In this document: positions 24,914-34,327 of the stretch, piece by piece | Layout of the letters: every line of letters starts with the position of its first letter | How positions within the stretch are numbered: the first letter of the stretch is position 1 | Assembly: GCF_003664255.1 (NCBI RefSeq) | Contig: NZ_RCCV01000001.1 | Span: 2,170,001-2,234,000 of the forward strand | Origin: Micromonospora sp. M71_S20 | GTDB lineage: Bacteria > Actinomycetota > Actinomycetes > Mycobacteriales > Micromonosporaceae | Direction: 5' to 3' | Length of the DNA stretch: 64,000 nucleotides | The notes under the pieces: model-generated | Told to the model about the DNA's origin: nothing | Databases searched by the model: none | Seen by the model: the letters and a program-made list of their open reading frames with translations, nothing else | Position numbers and translations under genes: made by a program

Positions 24914-25999
24914 TCAGCTGGTGCGGTCGGCGATGTAGTCGCAGAGGGATTCGAGGGCGCGGCGGGCCGGGCCCTGCGGAAGCGGCGAGAGCTGCTCCCG
25001 GGCGTCCTCGGCGTAGCTGCGGACCGTCTCCCGCGCCCGCTTGAGCGCCGGGCTCTCGCGCAGCAGGCCGAGCGCCTCGGCGTGCAGGTCGTCGTCGGTC
25101 AGCGGGCCAGTCGCCAGGATCTCCCGCAGCCGCACCGAGGCGGCGTCGGCGTCGTCCGAGCCGAGCGCGTAGAGCACCGGCAGGGTCGGCACGCCCTCGC
25201 GCAGGTCGGTGCCGGGTGTCTTGCCCGACTCCACCGACTCCGAGGCGATGTCGAGCAGGTCGTCGGAGAGCTGGAAGGCCACGCCGATGGTCTCGCCGTA
25301 GCCGGCCAGCGCCTCGATGTGCTCCGGGGCGGCACCGCCGAACATGCCGCCGAAGCGGGCCGACGTGGCGATCAGCGAGCCGGTCTTGCCCGCGATCACG
25401 TCGAGGTAGTGGGCCACCGGGTCGTCGCCGGGGCGGGGGCCGACGGTCTCGGCGATCTGGCCGTGCACCAGCCGGGCGAAGGTGCGCGCCTGGAGGCGTA
25501 CGGCCTCGATGCCCAGGTCGGCGGCGATGTCGGCGGCGCGGGCGAAGAGGTAGTCGCCGACGAGGATGGCGACCGAGTTGGTCCACCGGGAGTTGGCGCT
25601 CGGCGCCCCCCGGCGCACGGCGGCCTCGTCCATCACGTCGTCGTGGTAGAGCGTCGCCAGGTGGGTGAGCTCCATCACCACGGCGGCCGGTACGACCTGC
25701 GCCCTGGTCGGGTCGCCGAACTGCGCGCCCAGCGCCACCAGCAGCGGCCGGAACCGCTTGCCGCCGGCCTCCACGAGGTGCCGGGCGGCCTCCGTGACGA
25801 ACGGGTCGGCGCTGGCCACGCTCGCCCGCAGCTCGGACTCGACGCCCTCCAGCAGACCCAGCACGGACGCCTCGACGCGGGGATCGGCGAGATAGAGGCC
25901 GAGCGCGCCGAACTGACTCGTGCTCACCCTGGTCCGACGGCCGCCGGACCCGGAGGCACCTGAACGCTCGCCAGCCGGATTCACCACGCCATCAACCAT
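24914..25999 (-). CDS. Polyprenyl diphosphate synthase
   Basis: A 361-residue trans-prenyltransferase that extends isoprenoid diphosphates. Both Asp-rich motifs are intact: DDVMD in the first (HLATLYHDDVMDEAAVRRG, about residue 120) and DDLLD in the second (FQLSDDLLDIA, about residue 245). GGKRFRP and the AGKTGSLIA motif are also present. The residues before the first DD (LYH) favour a medium or long chain product. Lying just beyond the nuo operon and in a window with MqnA, MqnC, MenG and MenJ-like genes, it probably makes the menaquinone side chain. The ATG has GGAGG about 8 nt upstream. A terminator separates it from nuoN. Confidence 0.9.
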   Translation of the reverse strand: MVDGVVNPAGERSGASGSGGRRTRVSTSQFGALGLYLADPRVEASVLGLLEGVESELRASVASADPFVTEAARHLVEAGGKRFRPLLVALGAQFGDPTRAQVVPAAVVMELTHLATLYHDDVMDEAAVRRGAPSANSRWTNSVAILVGDYLFARAADIAADLGIEAVRLQARTFARLVHGQIAETVGPRPGDDPVAHYLDVIAGKTGSLIATSARFGGMFGGAAPEHIEALAGYGETIGVAFQLSDDLLDIASESVESGKTPGTDLREGVPTLPVLYALGSDDADAASVRLREILATGPLTDDDLHAEALGLLRESPALKRARETVRSYAEDAREQLSPLPQGPARRALESLCDYIADRTS

Positions 26000-26037
26000 G
26001 CCACACCCCTCCGACCTGCCCGGGACGGGGGATACGG

Positions 26038-26075
26038 CGCGGGGGCCGGCACGCCGTGGCGTACCGGCCCCCGCG
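26038..26075 (-). terminator. Terminator of the nuo operon
   Basis: Perfect 12-bp arms (26038-26049 and 26064-26075) are extended inwards, after one mismatch, by 5 bp. It begins 14 nt past the nuoN stop codon on the minus strand. Confidence 0.85.
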
Positions 26076-26089
26076 GGCGTGAGCGTCGG

Positions 26090-27643
26090 TCATCTGACAA
26101 ATTCGGCGGCGCCGGTGGCCAGGTCGAGCAGCGGCGCGGGCGCGACACCGAGCACCAGCGTGGCGAGCACGCCGATCATCAGCGCGGCCGAGGTCAGCCC
26201 GCCGGGCACCGCGACGGTCGGCGTCGACTCGCCCGGCTCGGAGAGCCACATCATCACCACGACCCGCAGGTACGGGAAGGCCAGCACCATGCTGGTCAGC
26301 ACGCCGGCGATCACCAGCCACGCCTGCCCGCCGTCGAGCGCCGGGCCGAAGACCGCGAACTTGCTCGTGAAGCCGCTGGTCAGCGGAATTCCGGCGAAGG
26401 CCAGCAGGATGAAGGTGAAGATCCCCGCGTAGAACGGCGAGCGCCGTCCCAGCCCGGCCCAGCGGGACAGGTGGGTGGCCTCCCCGTCGGCGTCGCGCAC
26501 CAGGGTCACCACGGCGAACGCGGCGAGCACCGAGAAGCCGTACGCGACCAGGTAGAACATCGTCCCGGAGATCCCGTCGGCCCCCGGCGCCAGCACGCCG
26601 ACCAGCAGGTAGCCGGCGTTGGCGATGGAGGAGTACGCCAGCAGCCGCTTGATGTCGGTCTGGGTGACCGCCAGCACCGCGCCGACCAGCATGGTCAACA
26701 CCGCCACCACGCCGAGGACCGGGGTGAAGTCCCACCGGGCCCCGTCGAAGGCGACGTGGAACACCCGCAGCAGGGCGCCGAACGCGGCGACCTTCGTGCA
26801 GGCGGCCATGAGGCCGGTGACCGGGGTCGGCGCGCCCTGGTAGACGTCCGGGGTCCAGACGTGGAAGGGGGCCGCCGCCGCCTTGAAGAGCAGGCCGATG
26901 GCGAGCAGCGCCATGCCGGCGAAGAGCAGCACCGGGCTGGCCGGGGAGTTCGCCACGGCGGCGTCGATGGTGGCGAAGTCGACACCCGCCTGCCGACCCG
27001 GGACGCCCGACGTGAAGCCGTAGATCAGGGCCACGCCGAACAGGAAGAAGGCCGAGGCGTACGCGCCGAGCATGAAGTACTTCAGCGCGGCCTCCTGGCT
27101 CAGCAGGCGCCGGCGGCGGGCCAGCGCGCAGAGCAGGTACAGCGGCAGCGAGAAGACCTCGAGCGCGATGAACATGGTCAGCAGGTCGTTCGCCGCCACG
27201 AAGATCAGCATGCCGCCGATCGCGAACGTGGTCAGCGGGTAGACCTCGGTGAGGCCGTTCTTGCCCTCGGCCTGCCGGCGGTCGTCGGCCGACTCGGCGG
27301 TGACCGCGGCCTGGGCGACGAACGCCCCGCCCCGCTCCACCGAGCGCTCGCCGATGAGCAGCAGCGCCATCGCGGCGAGGACCAGGATCGCGCCCTGGAG
27401 GAAGAGCGTCGGCCCGTCCACCGCGATCGCCCCACCGATCGTGATCTTCCGCTCGTCGGCCGCCAGCACCACCATGGTCAGCGCGGCGAGCACCGCCAGC
27501 AGGGCCATCGACAGCTGGACCACGTGCCGGAGCCGGCGGGGCACGAACGCCTCGACCAGCACGCCCAGCAGCGCGGCACCCAGCATGATCAGGGTCGGAG
27601 CGAGCGCCGCGTAGTCGATCGACGGCAGTTTCAGCTCAGTCAC
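26090..27643 (-). CDS. nuoN: NADH-quinone oxidoreductase subunit N
   Basis: A 517-residue, 14-helix antiporter-like proton-pumping subunit in the membrane arm of complex I. The conserved 'LLFKAAAAPFHVWTPDVYQGAPTPVTGLMA' lysine-containing segment (about residues 255-285) is present in full, as are the later helices with YSSIANAGYLLVG. The GTG start (27643) overlaps the stop of a 19-codon mini-ORF and has GAAAGG exactly 8 nt upstream. It is the last gene of the operon. Confidence 0.97.
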   Translation of the reverse strand: MTELKLPSIDYAALAPTLIMLGAALLGVLVEAFVPRRLRHVVQLSMALLAVLAALTMVVLAADERKITIGGAIAVDGPTLFLQGAILVLAAMALLLIGERSVERGGAFVAQAAVTAESADDRRQAEGKNGLTEVYPLTTFAIGGMLIFVAANDLLTMFIALEVFSLPLYLLCALARRRRLLSQEAALKYFMLGAYASAFFLFGVALIYGFTSGVPGRQAGVDFATIDAAVANSPASPVLLFAGMALLAIGLLFKAAAAPFHVWTPDVYQGAPTPVTGLMAACTKVAAFGALLRVFHVAFDGARWDFTPVLGVVAVLTMLVGAVLAVTQTDIKRLLAYSSIANAGYLLVGVLAPGADGISGTMFYLVAYGFSVLAAFAVVTLVRDADGEATHLSRWAGLGRRSPFYAGIFTFILLAFAGIPLTSGFTSKFAVFGPALDGGQAWLVIAGVLTSMVLAFPYLRVVVMMWLSEPGESTPTVAVPGGLTSAALMIGVLATLVLGVAPAPLLDLATGAAEFVR

Positions 27644-27699
27644 TGCGCAAACCTTTCGTTCGCGACTGCGGGGCTCGCAAGCTCACTCCTCGCGCTCAC
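27640..27699 (-). CDS. Relay mini-ORF (19 aa) bridging nuoM and nuoN, encoded by a repeat cassette
   Basis: The 19-codon frame [19 protein letters not shown] begins at a GTG overlapping the nuoM stop (GTGA, 27699-27696) and ends at a TGA overlapping the nuoN GTG (27643-27640). The DNA is a member of a repeat family seen also at nuoD/nuoE and in the paa operon. Its 3' end carries GAAAGG, 8 nt before the nuoN start. The peptide itself is probably unimportant; the likely role is to carry ribosomes across the inserted sequence. Confidence 0.5.
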   Translation of the reverse strand: MSARSELASPAVANERFAQ

Positions 27700-29231
27700 T
27701 TTGCCGCCTCCTGGACGGTGCCGCCCGAGGTCGGGGCGGGGTCGGTCCGGCCGACGTCCTGCATGGTCGCCTGCACGGCCGGGTTGATCACGTCGGTGAC
27801 CGGCTTCGGGTAGAAGCCGAGCAGCACGATCAGCGCGATCAGCGGGGCGACCACGACCTTCTCGCGAAGGTTCAGGTCGCGCTTCATGCCGTCGATCTGG
27901 GTCAGCGCCGGGTTGAGCGTGCCCTGGGTGGTGCGCTGCACCATCCACAGCACGTACGCGGCGGCCAGGATGATGCCGAGCGTCGCGATCACCGCGACCG
28001 GCTTGTTCACCGTGAACGTGCCGATCAGCACCAGGAACTCGGAGACGAACGGCGCGGTGCCGGGCAGCGCCAGCGAGGCCAGACCGGCGAAGAAGAGCAC
28101 CCCGGCCAGGAGCGGCACCAGCTTGCCGGCGCCGCCGAAATCGCTGATCAGCGCCGAGCCGCGCCGGGCGATGAGCATGCCCACCACCAGGAAGAGCAGG
28201 CCGGTGGCGAGCCCGTGGTTGACCATGTAGAGCACCGCGCCGGTGCCGGCCTGGGTGGTGAAGGCGAAGATGCCCACCCCGATGAAGCCGAAGTGCGCGA
28301 TCGAGGTGTACGACACCAGCCGCTTCAGGTCGTTCTGGCCGACCGCCAGCAGCGCGGCGTAGATGATGCCGATCACGCCCAGCGCCAGCGCCCACGGCGC
28401 GAACCACTTGGCCGCGTCCGGGAACAGCGGGAGGCAGTAGCGCAGGATGCCGAAGGTGCCGACCTTGTCGAGCACACCGACGAGCAGCGCCGCCGCGCCC
28501 GCCGGGGCCGCGCCACCGGCGTCCGGCAGCCAGGTGTGGAACGGGAAGAACGGCGCCTTGATCGCGAAGGCGAGGAAGAAGCCGAGGAACAGCCAGCGCT
28601 CCGTGCCGGTGGAGATGTCCACCTGGGACAGTGCCTGCCAGTCGAAGGTCTTCCCGCCGACGACCCAGAGGCCGATCACCGCGGCGAGCATGAACAGACC
28701 GCCGACGAGCGAGTAGAGGAAGAACTTCACGGCCGCGTACTGCCGCTGGTGACCGCCGTAGCTGCCGATGAGGAAGTACATCGGCACCAGCATGACCTCG
28801 AAGAACACGTAGAACAGGAAGACGTCGGCGGCGGCGAAGACGCCGATCATCGTGCACTCGAGGACGAGCAGCAGGGCGAAGTAGACCGGCACCGACCGCT
28901 TGGACGACTCGGCGTCGTGCCAGGACGCCAGGATCACCAGCGGCACGAGCACCGCGATCAGCATCAGCATCACCAGCGCGATGCCGTCGGCGGCGAAGGT
29001 GAAGTTGACGCCCCAGTTCGGGATCCACGCGTAGGACTCGCGGAACTGGAAGCGGTCACCGCCGACCTTGAAGGTCACCCACATGACCACCGACAGCGCC
29101 AGCACCAGCAGCGACCAGCCGAGCGCCACCTGCTTGGCCAGCTCCGGCCGGCTGCGCGGCAGGAAGGCCACCACGAGGGCGCCGACCAGCGGTGCCACGG
29201 TGAGCACCGAGAGGAACGGGAAGTCGGACAT
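27696..29231 (-). CDS. nuoM: NADH-quinone oxidoreductase subunit M
   Basis: A 511-residue, 14-helix proton-pumping subunit of complex I. The key motif FFEVMLVPMYFLIG (helix 5 Glu) and the lysine helices with KAPFFPFHTWLPDAGGAAPAG are intact, as is GLATGLLFLVVGML. The ATG has GGAGG 12 nt upstream, inside a 22-codon mini-ORF that bridges from nuoL, and overlaps that mini-ORF's stop (TAATG). The stop is supplied by the GTGA of a repeat cassette. Confidence 0.97.
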   Translation of the reverse strand: MSDFPFLSVLTVAPLVGALVVAFLPRSRPELAKQVALGWSLLVLALSVVMWVTFKVGGDRFQFRESYAWIPNWGVNFTFAADGIALVMLMLIAVLVPLVILASWHDAESSKRSVPVYFALLLVLECTMIGVFAAADVFLFYVFFEVMLVPMYFLIGSYGGHQRQYAAVKFFLYSLVGGLFMLAAVIGLWVVGGKTFDWQALSQVDISTGTERWLFLGFFLAFAIKAPFFPFHTWLPDAGGAAPAGAAALLVGVLDKVGTFGILRYCLPLFPDAAKWFAPWALALGVIGIIYAALLAVGQNDLKRLVSYTSIAHFGFIGVGIFAFTTQAGTGAVLYMVNHGLATGLLFLVVGMLIARRGSALISDFGGAGKLVPLLAGVLFFAGLASLALPGTAPFVSEFLVLIGTFTVNKPVAVIATLGIILAAAYVLWMVQRTTQGTLNPALTQIDGMKRDLNLREKVVVAPLIALIVLLGFYPKPVTDVINPAVQATMQDVGRTDPAPTSGGTVQEAAK

Positions 29232-29299
29232 TATGCGGCCTTACCTCCGTCGTCACTGCGCGGTCCGCCGGTGACGGCCGCCTGGAAGAGGTCGATCAC
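29231..29299 (-). CDS. Relay mini-ORF (22 aa) bridging nuoL and nuoM
   Basis: A GTG overlapping the nuoL stop (GTGA, 29299-29296) opens a 22-codon frame, VIDLFQAAVTGGPRSDDGGK plus two Ala, whose TAA overlaps the nuoM ATG (TAATG). No obvious copy of the S-A/E-R-S-E repeat is present, though the geometry is the same as for the repeat-made mini-ORFs. It carries GGAGG for nuoM inside its last codons. Confidence 0.4.
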   Translation of the reverse strand: MIDLFQAAVTGGPRSDDGGKAA

Positions 29300-31254
29300 G
29301 CCAGCCACCCCGCCTCGACGGCCAGGAACGCCGCCAGGACCAGCAGCGCGCCGGTCAGGATCGAGGTGGCGTACGACCGGACGAAGCCCGTCTGGAGCCG
29401 CCGGAGCCGGCCCGAGCCGCCACCGATCCCCGCCGCGAGGCCGTTGACCAGCCCGTCGACGCCCCGGTTGTCCAGGTAGACCAGTGCCCGGGTGAGGAAG
29501 ATACCCGGCTTCTCGAAGACCGCCTCGTTGACCGCGTCGGTGTAGAGGTTCTTCCGGGCGGCGGTGACCAGCACGCCGGCCGGCTGCGGCGCGGTGGCCG
29601 TGCCGTTGCGGAACAGGAACCAGGCCAGGCCCGCGCCGAGGACGGTGACCAGCAGCGAGAGCACGGTGATCACCGTGTGCGAGAGCACCGCGTGGTGCCC
29701 CTCCTCCTGCGCGCCCAGCCCGGCGGTGGCCTCCAGCCAGTCCGGCACCGACGTGGCGAGCAGGAAACCGGCCCCGACCGAACCCGCGCCGAGCAGGACC
29801 AGCGGGATGGTCATCAGCTTCGGCGACTCGTGCGGCTGCTCGATGTCCTCCGTCCAGCGCTTCGGCCCGTGGAAGGTGAGCACGAAGAGCCGGGTCATGT
29901 AGAACGCGGTGAGCCCGGCGCCGAGCAGCGCGGCCATGCCGAAGAGCCAGGCCGTCCAGTCGTCCCGCTCGAACGCGGCCACGATGATCGGCTCCTTGGA
30001 GAAGAAGCCGGAGAACGGGAACATGCCGATGATGGCGAGCCAGCCCATCATGAAGGTGATCCAGGTGATCTTCATGTGCTTCGACAGCCCGCCGAAGCGG
30101 CGGATGTCGACCTGGTCCTTCATGCCGTGCATGACCGAGCCGGCGCCGAGGAACATGTTGGCCTTGAAGAAGCCGTGCGCCAGCAGGTGCACGATCGCCA
30201 GCGCGTACGCCGCGCCGCCGAGACCGACGCCGAGGAACATGTAGCCGATCTGGCTCACCGTCGACCATGCCAGCACCCGCTTGATGTCGTCCTTGGCCGC
30301 GCCGATGATGCAGCCGATCAGCAGCGTCAGCGCGCCGACGCTCACCACCACCAGCTGGAGGGTGGAGTTGGCCGAGAAGATCGGGTTCGAGCGGGCGATC
30401 AGGTAGACGCCGGCGGTGACCATGGTGGCGGCGTGGATGAGCGCCGACACGGGGGTCGGGCCCTCCATCGCGTCCGGCAGCCACGCCTGGAGCGGGAACT
30501 GGCCAGACTTGCCGGTCGCGCCGAGCAGCAGCAGCAGGCCGAGCACCAGCACCGTGGTCGCGCCCAGTGCGCCGACGGAGTTGAAGACCTCGTCGTACTG
30601 GGTGGTGCCGAGGGTGGCGAACATGATGAAGATGCCGATCGCCAGGCCGGCGTCGCCGACCCGGTTCATCAGGAACGCCTTCTTGCCGGCGGTGGCGGCG
30701 CTGGGCCGCTCGTACCAGAAGGAGATCAGCAGGTACGACGCCAGACCGACGCCTTCCCAGCCGAAGTAGAGCATCACGTAGTTGTTGCCGAGCACCAGCA
30801 GCAGCATGGCGGCGACGAACAGGTTGAAGTAGGCGAAGAACCGCCGACGTCCCGCGTCGTGCGACATGTACTCGACCGCGTAGAGGTGGATCAGGAAGCC
30901 CACCCCGGTGATCAGCAGCACGAAGACGGCGGCCAGCGGGTCGAAGAGCAGACCGAAGTCCACCCGCAGGTCGCCGACCGTGATGAAGTCCCACAGGCTC
31001 AGTTCGACCGACTTGTTCTCCAGTCCACGCAGCTGGAGGAAGTAGGTCAGGCCCAGCACGAACGCGGCGCCGATGGCGGCCACCCCGAGCCAGTGCCCCC
31101 AGCGGTCCGCCCGCCGGCCGAGCAGCAGCAGGACCGCTGCGCTGACCAGCGGAATCGCCACCAGCAGCCAGACGCTGCCCAGCAGCCCGTCCGCCGTCGC
31201 GTAGGCGACGGTGCCCACCGGCTCAGCCGGGGCGTTCGTCAGAATCGTTCCCAC
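29296..31254 (-). CDS. nuoL: NADH-quinone oxidoreductase subunit L
   Basis: A 652-residue, 16-helix distal proton-pumping subunit with the long C-terminal lateral helix expected of NuoL. Landmarks are FFAYFNLFVAAMLLLVLGNN, GATGKSGQFPLQAWLPDAME and LIHAATMVTAGVYLIAR, all typical and with the essential Lys/His/Glu residues. The GTG start at 31254 follows GAGGGG. It begins 11 nt after the nuoK stop. Confidence 0.97.
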   Translation of the reverse strand: MGTILTNAPAEPVGTVAYATADGLLGSVWLLVAIPLVSAAVLLLLGRRADRWGHWLGVAAIGAAFVLGLTYFLQLRGLENKSVELSLWDFITVGDLRVDFGLLFDPLAAVFVLLITGVGFLIHLYAVEYMSHDAGRRRFFAYFNLFVAAMLLLVLGNNYVMLYFGWEGVGLASYLLISFWYERPSAATAGKKAFLMNRVGDAGLAIGIFIMFATLGTTQYDEVFNSVGALGATTVLVLGLLLLLGATGKSGQFPLQAWLPDAMEGPTPVSALIHAATMVTAGVYLIARSNPIFSANSTLQLVVVSVGALTLLIGCIIGAAKDDIKRVLAWSTVSQIGYMFLGVGLGGAAYALAIVHLLAHGFFKANMFLGAGSVMHGMKDQVDIRRFGGLSKHMKITWITFMMGWLAIIGMFPFSGFFSKEPIIVAAFERDDWTAWLFGMAALLGAGLTAFYMTRLFVLTFHGPKRWTEDIEQPHESPKLMTIPLVLLGAGSVGAGFLLATSVPDWLEATAGLGAQEEGHHAVLSHTVITVLSLLVTVLGAGLAWFLFRNGTATAPQPAGVLVTAARKNLYTDAVNEAVFEKPGIFLTRALVYLDNRGVDGLVNGLAAGIGGGSGRLRRLQTGFVRSYATSILTGALLVLAAFLAVEAGWLA

Positions 31255-31265
31255 CGCAGGACCCC

Positions 31266-31565
31266 TCAGTACTTCAGCAGGTTGGCGTCGTCGACGCTCG
31301 CGGAGCGCCGGGTCCGGAAGATCGCCATGATGATCGCGAGCCCGACCACGACCTCGGCCGCCGCCACCACCATCACGAAGAACGCCATGATCTGGCCGTT
31401 GAGGTCACCGTTGATCCGGCTGAAGGTGACCAGGGTCAGGTTGGCCGCGTTGAGCATCAACTCGACGCACATGAACAGCACGATCGCGTTGCGCCGGATG
31501 AGCACACCGACGGCGCCGATGGTGAAGAGCACCGCGGCCAGCACCAGGTAGTAGTCCGGCGTCAC
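31266..31565 (-). CDS. nuoK: NADH-quinone oxidoreductase subunit K
   Basis: A 99-residue, three-helix membrane subunit. The two conserved membrane glutamates are visible in [13 protein letters not shown] and [11 protein letters not shown]. The GTG at 31565 overlaps the nuoJ stop (GTGA); a longer in-frame upstream frame is a shadow of nuoJ. Confidence 0.97.
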   Translation of the reverse strand: MTPDYYLVLAAVLFTIGAVGVLIRRNAIVLFMCVELMLNAANLTLVTFSRINGDLNGQIMAFFVMVVAAAEVVVGLAIIMAIFRTRRSASVDDANLLKY

Positions 31566-32332
31566 TTGTCCGTCCCCTTCAGGGTGGTCTCCCGGTCGGT
31601 GAGCTCGCGCACCGGCAGGATGTCCGGGGTGCTCCGCTCGCTCAGCCGGCCGTCGGGCAGGCGGGCCGGGGTGGCCACGGAGGAGGAGGTCGCGAAGACA
31701 CCCGGGCCGGGCTTCGGGCCCGGGTAGTTGCCCGGGGCGAAGCGCGCCCGCATCGTCGTCGGCTGGTCCCGCTTGTCCTCCTTGCGCCGCTCGACGTGGG
31801 CCAGCACCATCGCACCGACCGCGGCCGTGATGAGCAGCGCCGAGGTCAGCTCGAAGGCGAAGACGTACTTGGTGAAGAGCAGCCGGGCGATGCCCTGCAC
31901 GTTGCCCTCGGCGTTGGCCTGCTCCAGGCCGACCGCCGTGGTGCCGTCCAGCGCGCGCCACAGCCCGCCGCCGACCAGGCCGGCGAAGCCGAGCCCGAGC
32001 ACCGCCGCCGCTACCCGCTGGCCCCGCAGCGTCTCGATCAACGAGTCCGAGGAATCGCGGCCGACCAGCATCAGCACGAACAGGAACAGCATCATGATCG
32101 CGCCGGTGTAGACGATGATCTGCACCATGCCGATGAACGGCCCGGCCTGGAGGACGTAGAACACGCCCAGGCAGAGCATCGTCAGCACCAGCCAGAGGGC
32201 CGAGTGCACGGCGTTGCGCGCCGCGACCATTCCGATCGCGCCGATCAGCGCCAGGGGGGCCAGGATCCAGAACGTCACCTGTTCCCCACCGGAGACCCCG
32301 CCCGCCGCGGCGAGCACCGTCTGCGTGGTCAT
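31562..32332 (-). CDS. nuoJ: NADH-quinone oxidoreductase subunit J
   Basis: A 256-residue membrane subunit with five helices ([59 protein letters not shown] and later ones). The [11 protein letters not shown] helix, with its pi-bulge, is the conserved feature. The C-terminal 75 residues are a soluble tail, longer than in many bacteria. It overlaps nuoI and nuoK by 4 nt. Confidence 0.97.
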   Translation of the reverse strand: MTTQTVLAAAGGVSGGEQVTFWILAPLALIGAIGMVAARNAVHSALWLVLTMLCLGVFYVLQAGPFIGMVQIIVYTGAIMMLFLFVLMLVGRDSSDSLIETLRGQRVAAAVLGLGFAGLVGGGLWRALDGTTAVGLEQANAEGNVQGIARLLFTKYVFAFELTSALLITAAVGAMVLAHVERRKEDKRDQPTTMRARFAPGNYPGPKPGPGVFATSSSVATPARLPDGRLSERSTPDILPVRELTDRETTLKGTDK

Positions 32333-32970
32333 GCTCCGTCCCCCTTGGCGGCCGCTGCCCGCTGGGCGTGCTGCTCGGCGCCGGGGAAGGTCACACCGGG
32401 GTGCTCCTCCACCTGGTACCGGCCCGGGTTGTTGGCCGAGTGCTCCGCGCCGGCCGAGGTGCCCGGGTTGGTCAGCGCGCCGACGTAGTAGTCCTTCTCG
32501 CTGTCGCCGAGCCGCATCGGGTGCGGCGGCTGCTCCATGCCGGGCAGCAGCGGCGCGAGCAGCTGCTCCTTCGTGAAGATCAGATCCTGCCGGCTGTCCC
32601 GGGCCAGCTCGTACTCGTTGCTCATGGTGAGCGAGCGGGTCGGGCAGGCCTCGATGCAGAGCCCGCAGAAGATGCAGCGCGCGTAGTTGATCTGGTAGAT
32701 GCTGGCGTACCGCTCACCCGGCGAGAAGCGCTGCTCGTCGGTGTTGTCGCCGCCCTCGACGTAGATCGCGTCCGCCGGGCAGGCCCAGGCGCACAGCTCG
32801 CAGCCGATGCACTTCTCCAGCCCGTCCGGGTGCCGGTTGAGGATGTGCCGCCCGTGGTAGCGCGGCGCCGACACCGGCGGCTTGAACGGGTAGTCGGTGG
32901 TGACGACCTTCTTGAACATGTGCGAGAAGGTGACACCGAATCCCTTGAACGTTCCGGTGATCGCGCCCAC
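32329..32970 (-). CDS. nuoI: NADH-quinone oxidoreductase subunit I
   Basis: A 213-residue ferredoxin-like subunit that carries clusters N6a and N6b between the peripheral arm and the quinone site. Two C-x2-C-x2-C-x3-CP motifs are present ([12 protein letters not shown] and [12 protein letters not shown]). The C-terminus has about 60 residues beyond the core. The GTG start is used because nuoH ends just upstream and an adjoining frame begins [12 protein letters not shown]. Confidence 0.97.
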   Translation of the reverse strand: MGAITGTFKGFGVTFSHMFKKVVTTDYPFKPPVSAPRYHGRHILNRHPDGLEKCIGCELCAWACPADAIYVEGGDNTDEQRFSPGERYASIYQINYARCIFCGLCIEACPTRSLTMSNEYELARDSRQDLIFTKEQLLAPLLPGMEQPPHPMRLGDSEKDYYVGALTNPGTSAGAEHSANNPGRYQVEEHPGVTFPGAEQHAQRAAAAKGDGA

Positions 32971-32971
32971 G

Positions 32972-34327
32972 TCACACCTCCCTGGAGTCCGGGCCGGCGG
33001 CGATGTTGGCCGGCTCCCGCTCGGCGACCACGCGCCTCGTGCGCGGGCTCGGTGGTACCTGCAGGTCCATCGGGGGCAGCGGGAAGCTGCCGTACGGCCG
33101 GTCGTTGACCTGCTCCTGGACCGTCGGCTTCGGCTGCGGCTTGCGGCTCGGCCAGAGCAGCGTGGCGAGCAGCAGGATGCCGGCGGGGATGCCGACGGCG
33201 ATCAGCTTGCTGCGCGAGTCCCAGTCCTCGATCGAGCGCAGGCCGGCCAGGACCAGGATCCAGACCAGGTTGATCGGGAGCAGGACCTTCCAGCCGAGGC
33301 GCATGAACTGGTCGTAGCGCAGCCGGGGCAGCGTGCCCCGCAGCCAGACGAAGACGAAGACGAGCATGACGACCTTGGCGAAGAACCACAGCATCGGCCA
33401 CCAGCCGGAGTTGGCGCCGGCCCAGATGGTGGTGATCGGCGCCGGGGCCCGCCACCCACCGAGGAAGAGCGTCGTGGTGACCGCGGACATCGTGACCATC
33501 GCGACGTACTCGCTGAGCATGTAGAGCGCGAACTTCAGCGAGCTGTACTCGGTCATGTAGCCCGCGACCAGCTCGGACTCCGCCTCGGGCAGGTCGAACG
33601 GCGCCCGGTTGGTCTCGCCGACGGTGGAGATGAAGAAGATGATGAAGCTCGGCAGCAGCAGGATCGCGTACCAGCCCGGGGCCGGGACCTCGAGGCCGGC
33701 GATGCTCAGCCGGGTGCCGTCCCCCTGGGCGGCGACGATCCCGCTCGTCGACATCGTGCCGGCGGTCATGAAGACCGCCACGATGCTCAGGCCCATGGTG
33801 ACCTCGTACGAGATCATCTGGGCGCTGGAGCGCAGGCCGCCGAGCAGCGGGTAGGTCGAGCCGGAGGCCCAGCCGCCCAGCACGCTGCCGTAGACGCCCA
33901 GCGACGAGCAGGCCAGCAGCACCAGCACCGCCACCGGCACGTCGGTGACCTGCAACGGCGTCCAGTGGCCGAAGATGCTCACCATCGGGCCGAACGGCAC
34001 CACCGCCAGCGCGGTGACCGCGCAGATCACCGAGATGGTCGGGGCGAAGAAGAAGACGACCTTGTCGGCCGCCCTCGGCAGGATGTCCTCCTTGAATGCC
34101 ATCTTGAGACCGTCGGCGAGGGTCTGGAGCAGGCCGAACGGGCCGGCCTGGTTGGGGCCGGGCCGCACGGCCATGCGGCCCACGACCCGCCGCTCGAACC
34201 AGACGCCGAGCAGCGTGGCGAGCAGGCCGAAGACGAAGGCGAAGACGACCTTGATGAGGACCAGCCACCACGGGTCCCGGCCGAAGTCGGCCAGCGTCGG
34301 GTCCTGGGCCAGGTAGACCGCGTTCAC
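32972..34327 (-). CDS. nuoH: NADH-quinone oxidoreductase subunit H
   Basis: A 451-residue, eight-helix subunit forming the quinone-binding channel. [20 protein letters not shown] and the acidic loop [25 protein letters not shown] are diagnostic. About 70 residues of Pro/Arg-rich tail follow the last helix, longer than in E. coli. The GTG start overlaps the nuoG stop. Confidence 0.97.
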   Translation of the reverse strand: MNAVYLAQDPTLADFGRDPWWLVLIKVVFAFVFGLLATLLGVWFERRVVGRMAVRPGPNQAGPFGLLQTLADGLKMAFKEDILPRAADKVVFFFAPTISVICAVTALAVVPFGPMVSIFGHWTPLQVTDVPVAVLVLLACSSLGVYGSVLGGWASGSTYPLLGGLRSSAQMISYEVTMGLSIVAVFMTAGTMSTSGIVAAQGDGTRLSIAGLEVPAPGWYAILLLPSFIIFFISTVGETNRAPFDLPEAESELVAGYMTEYSSLKFALYMLSEYVAMVTMSAVTTTLFLGGWRAPAPITTIWAGANSGWWPMLWFFAKVVMLVFVFVWLRGTLPRLRYDQFMRLGWKVLLPINLVWILVLAGLRSIEDWDSRSKLIAVGIPAGILLLATLLWPSRKPQPKPTVQEQVNDRPYGSFPLPPMDLQVPPSPRTRRVVAEREPANIAAGPDSREV

